35,181 nucleotides of DNA. Origin: Smittium culicis. Lineage: Eukaryota; Kickxellomycota; Harpellomycetes; Harpellales; Legeriomycetaceae. Shown in pieces: positions 31,501 to 35,181 of this stretch; positions within the stretch are counted from its first letter, which is position 1; the number at the start of each line of letters is the position of its first letter. Location: contig LSSN01000479.1 in the NCBI GenBank assembly GCA_001970855.1, positions 1 through 35,181 of the forward strand, read 5' to 3'. A program made the translations under genes and the position numbers. The notes beneath the pieces were generated by a model. That model searched no databases, was not told the DNA's origin, and saw only the letters and a list, made by a program, of their open reading frames with translations.

Positions 31501-34134
31501 TCACTCAGAGTCAGACAACTGAAGCCTATTTCTTTTGTGGATGCTAGGAAGCGTGGGTTTAGGTGAATCGCCATTTGATATATTCGTTTTGATAGCATTA
31601 TCTTTATCGTCTTTAGCTCGTGCATCATTTTCGAATGCGTCACTGTCGCTGTCAGACTCTACAATAGATGTATTTCTAGACTTTGTAGAACCGGTTGCTG
31701 GGTTTTGGCTGTTTTTATAACTGTTGCTGTTTGGACCATCTATGCTAGTGGCCGAATTGGATGAAGATGAGTTAATAGGAATAGTAGTTTTGGCCGATTC
31801 ATATTCGAAATCGCTGTCTGGTTGGTACTCATCATCGTTATACTTTTCTTGTGGTGGCTGTTTGATTTCTGTATAAGTGGTATATTCTTTTTTATTCGGT
31901 TTTTCCATCTCAACTATAAGGTTAGATCTCATCTTTTTCGTAGCAGAATTTTCTACATTTTCTGTTGTTGAAAGCGCGTTTTGCTCTTCATCTGAATCGA
32001 AATCCTAAAAACCAAAAATTTTTCTTTAATAAAGATGTAAATAAATATGTTAAAAAACGATTTTATTAAGATTTTAGCTAGCAATTTCAGGATTGAAATG
32101 AAGTTGACTTTTATTATTGTGAAATTTACTTTTTTTCTGCGAATAAGCTTTCTTTTAGTTACTAGTGATTCCCTTGGTTGAATTTCCTGGTCAACAGGAA
32201 TGATTTTTTGAGCGTCTTGCATCATATCTATTAAATTGAAATTTTTTGGTGCAAGTAAAGCAATAAGGAAAAAAAAGATTTAATGATTGATTTTTAAACT
32301 TGTATTATGTTGATATATATAAAAAAAAATAAAAAGGAAAGTTTTAATACCTTCATACTCCCTTTTAAGCTCTATTTTTTCCTTCAGCGCTTTGCATTTT
32401 TCAAGACTCGGTCTACCGACCATTCCTAATCCTACCAAAAAGTTGTCCAAGTAATCAGCCTGTTGTTTCAGTGACATATCTTCAATTTCTTTCCTAAATA
32501 TACAAATTATATAGTTTGCATAGTGAGTTTTAAAAAAGGATAAATACAACAAAGATAAAAATAAATTACCATCTCTTTTTAATTCCGCAATGCTTAATGT
32601 AAGTTTTTCGGGACTCAATTCTTTTTTGAAGCTAGCATTTAAAAAGTTAAAAATATGTCGTCGTTAATAATAATAAATATTATTTTCAGAGTAATAGTAA
32701 CTTTGATAATAATTAAAGCTCATAAAAAAAGTTTTGCTAATAAAAAAGAAAGTCATAGATAAATGAGATGTGTTTCTACCTGAGATTTATTTCCAGAAGG
32801 TTTGGTGGATTCTTTCTTTGACTTTGGACTCTTTTTTACTTTGGGGTCGGTTTGACTTTGCGATTCTAATGGAGTAATATTTTTCCAAGTTTAGGATCAA
32901 CATTCTTGTTATAACTAAGATAGAAGTATAAACTTTTTGGAAGTCTTACCTTTTTTCGAAATCTTGCGTGATTTTATTGAAGGTTTCTTTTTGCTTTTAG
33001 TGTTACTATTGTCGCTATTATATTCAGAGTCGCTACTGTTGTCACTAATATCTTGGCTAAGACCGCTGTTATCTGAATCTTCGATATTTTTATTTTTGGT
33101 TGAGATGGAATTTTTTGAAAATTTTTTTTCCTTTTCCTTTTCCTTTTCCTTTTCTGGTTTATAATTTATTTTATTAGTTTTGAGACAATATAGCTAGCTA
33201 GAGATTGGTGGATAAAAGCGGATATGTATATAAGAAATAAAAGATTACTTTTAATTTTGGATGCTTCTTCAAAATCAGAACCATGAGATTCATTTTGGCT
33301 CTTTTCAGAGTCATCTAATTAAAATGGAGATAAGCGTTATTTATGTAAATTTCATGGGAACGCATAAAAGTAAAAGGGATGGGGGTATATGCGAGGACGG
33401 ATTTAGAATTATATAAAATATTTGGTACTTATGGTTAGTAGAGTAAATTAGTATGAGGATATGCACGTGGCAGAAGGTAATTACCATTTTTTATGATTGA
33501 TTTTTTACTTTTTGCAGATTTTTTAGGAGTTTCAAAGTCAGAATCGCTGTTATTTATTCCAGTTTCAGAAGACTTGAGATCTGAAATAGACTCAGTTTTT
33601 TCATATTCAGAATCGTTGGAATTTGTGATAGTGGTAGAGGTAACATCGTTTTTTTCTTTATCTGGTGTCGGCACTTTTTCGTTTTCATTAGTATTATCTA
33701 AAGAAGCCTAGAATTTAAAATAAAAATTAAGAAATAGAGATGAGTAAAGCTTTTATTTTTATTGAGTATATTTAGATAGGAAGTCATGTACTGTGTAGAG
33801 ACATAAAGCTTACTAAAATCTTGTCTACAATGGACTTGAAAGTTTTTTTAGTATCGGGTTTGGATAAGAAACCTTTTTCAAATTTTAATTTTTCTTCTGC
33901 TTGTCGGAGGATGTTCTTTAATGTGATGACTCTTAAATAAATAGTATTTATTGGTATATATATTATTTGGTAGTTTGTAAAATTTTATATATTAGAAGAG
34001 AATAAATGAGTAGGATAGGGTTGTAAATAGCTTGATATTAGAGAATTATCTTACGAAAGATCAGAGTCCTTAATGAGTTTTTCGCATACTAGTTCTAACT
34101 CGACTATATCCAATACTGTATTAAAGTCTTCCAT
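31501..34134 (-). CDS. HIRIP3: HIRIP3-like histone chaperone (DEK_C-like head plus CHZ motif)
   Basis: Exons on minus: 34055-34134, 33814-33931, 33485-33707, 33249-33314, 32950-33153, 32780-32865, 32570-32631, 32351-32493, 32130-32227, 31501-32004; 527 residues, close to human HIRIP3. Residues 1-65 form a helical head like the DEK_C/HIRIP3 N-terminus (TVLDIVELELVCEKLIKDSD, then TLKNILRQAEEKL). A long Ser/Asp/Glu/Lys linker with an EK repeat follows. At about 260-327 is the histone-binding region: RIESRKTYIKHCGIKKRW, then LVGLGMVGRPSLEKCKALKEK, the LGMxGxPSLxxC motif of the H2A-H2B chaperones Chz1 and HIRIP3. The tail is acidic and Ser-rich, ending LSDSE. Many SD/SE sites suggest casein kinase 2 targets. 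Binding H2A-H2B is family knowledge. Small exons 4 and 7 are needed to hold the frame. Confidence 0.78.
33130..33155. repeat. CCTTTT hexanucleotide microsatellite
   Basis: About four copies of CCTTTT. On the coding minus strand this gives AAAAGG repeats that encode alternating Lys and Glu right at the start of exon 5 of the HIRIP3-like gene. Gains or losses of a unit would keep the frame. Confidence 0.8.
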
Positions 34135-34338
34135 GGCTAAAAATTATGGGTATTTATCGGTGGGGTATAATTTAATGATGATATATTAATACAAATATAA
34201 TATGTATAAATAGGGGTTTCAGGAATAATTTATAGATAATAAATAGAAATTTTAATAGTTTTGAGAAAGAGGAAGAGGCTTTTGACGAACAAAATTTTAA
34301 AAAAAACCAGAATTAGTGCACTTTAAATAATAAATTTT

Positions 34339-34848
34339 TTGAGATATGATTTGATGGTTTGCAAAAGGGATATGAGATTTAATTTTCTCGCGAATCATCA
34401 ATGGCTTTTATCAGAGAGATTTCGATTTCTAATAAAGAAGTTGGATCGAATAATGCATTTGTTTATACAAAAATGTTTATTACGTTTAATACACACTTCA
34501 AGTGTCTATCATGATTTTTTTATATTTAGTGCAATGAAGGCACTAAATAGGCTCAACTTTCTTTTAGTATATACTGTGGAATATTTTGGTTAAATATGCA
34601 GAATCTCTATATATTTGGATTACGAGTTATACATAGCTAACAGGGAATTTTTACTAGCTAGTTTACATTTTAAAAGCACATACGATATGTATCTGATAAA
34701 AGCAGGAGTTAAAATCTTGCTTAATGATGTCGCAGTTAAGATTGATGTGCAGACGCTGAGTACTGAGGATTTATTCTGTCCGAAAATACTTATCAAGAAG
34801 AGTCAGATGCTGAACACATTGAGGGGATTTGGAATAATGTTTTATTGA
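34339..34848 (+). pseudogene. decayed reverse transcriptase/RNase H relic (Ty3/Gypsy-like)
   Basis: One forward frame runs through 34339-34848 with a TAA at 34591-34593 as its first interruption. It reads in the order expected for the RT-RNase H junction: a KKL...KCL helix, an FIFSAMKAL segment where the DAS motif should be, VEYF (usually IxYFSRKL), then DYELYIANREFLLASLHFK, equivalent to NYxxxEREFLAIxxALK, then KILLNDVAV in place of KxxTDHxAL, and finally a KKSQ...LRGFGIMFY stretch equivalent to the RW...L..F.F.I.Y end. Key acidic residues are lost (DAS and TDH), so the copy is dead. It is the best preserved retroelement trace in the window. Confidence 0.5.
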
Positions 34849-35181
34849 AAAGTCGAATTGCTAAGAAATAGCTAACGTAAACAAAATTAACAAATAATAT
34901 TAGATTATTATTACAACATATAACATGAATCATTCTGGTTGGCTAGTCTAAATGCAATCAAATAGAGTAATTCGATATTGTTTAAAGCTTTAAAGATATT
35001 TAGATACATTATACATTCAAGGGATAATACCTAAAAGCCCACGATTAGACGCTCATATCTTATGAGCACTTTCTATACAATAACTTTACTAAGGACTACC
35101 ACTCCTAAGATAGAGCAGTTGAACGGCTGTGTAAATCAAAAAATTAGACGCTATTTCTATTCCACATATTTTGGTTGTACT
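34849..35181. other. window end, nothing certain
   Basis: No open frame of note. The last 180 bases are somewhat richer in G and C and could belong to the same element as the relic upstream, but no LTR end or primer-binding site can be shown. Confidence 0.35.

Noticed and set aside
1..35181. CRISPR array or bacterial operon signals
   Set aside because: No spaced direct repeats of that type; spliceosomal introns and a Pol III tRNA gene show a eukaryotic nuclear sequence.

Overview
The window is nuclear DNA of an AT-rich eukaryote, most likely an early-diverging fungus. The evidence is short spliceosomal introns (64-170 bases, mostly GTAAG-type donors and TAG acceptors), intron-containing genes on both strands, and a fungal set of nuclear and RNA-handling proteins that includes a three-RRM/MLLE protein of the hyphal endosomal mRNA-transport (Rrm4) type. 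A gut-fungus-like lineage (Harpellales, e.g. Smittium) would fit the base composition, but that placement is a guess.

Layout. 1-1442 is an AT-rich block with a decayed Ty3/Gypsy-type integrase on +. 1443-5896 (+) is condensin SMC4 in nine exons. 6487-8163 (-) is ORC2, one exon, convergent with SMC4 and divergent from a small SANT/Myb protein at 8518-9267 (+, three exons). 9531-10413 (-) is ornithine decarboxylase antizyme, read through a programmed +1 frameshift. 10414-13169 has no gene but a dense cluster of GCCAAT boxes. 13170-14008 (-) is a compact THOC5-like THO/TREX subunit. 14458-17122 (-) is the Rrm4-like protein. 17608-18479 is a 9-base minisatellite interrupted by a 707-base run of N. 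19315-19387 (-) is tRNA-Ala(AGC). 19388-29351 is a roughly 10 kb, very AT-rich desert with no intact gene; the few patches that can be read look like decayed LTR-retrotransposon coding sequence. 29352-31156 (+) is an 11-helix amino-acid permease in six exons. 31501-34134 (-) is a HIRIP3-like histone chaperone in ten exons. 34339-34848 (+) is a decayed RT/RNase H relic.

The intact genes are mostly housekeeping genes of chromosomes, chromatin and mRNA: condensation (SMC4), origin licensing (ORC2), histone handling (HIRIP3-like), mRNA export (THOC5), mRNA transport (Rrm4-like), polyamine control (antizyme) and amino-acid transport. They are separate transcription units, not an operon. Exon structures were rebuilt by hand; in each case splice signals, reading phase and protein similarity agree. 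No entirely new system was found. The best signals are the antizyme frameshift site, the Rrm4-like protein with two MLLE-like modules, the recurring GCCAAT promoter motif, and AT-rich blocks that still hold single-frame retroelement coding traces.
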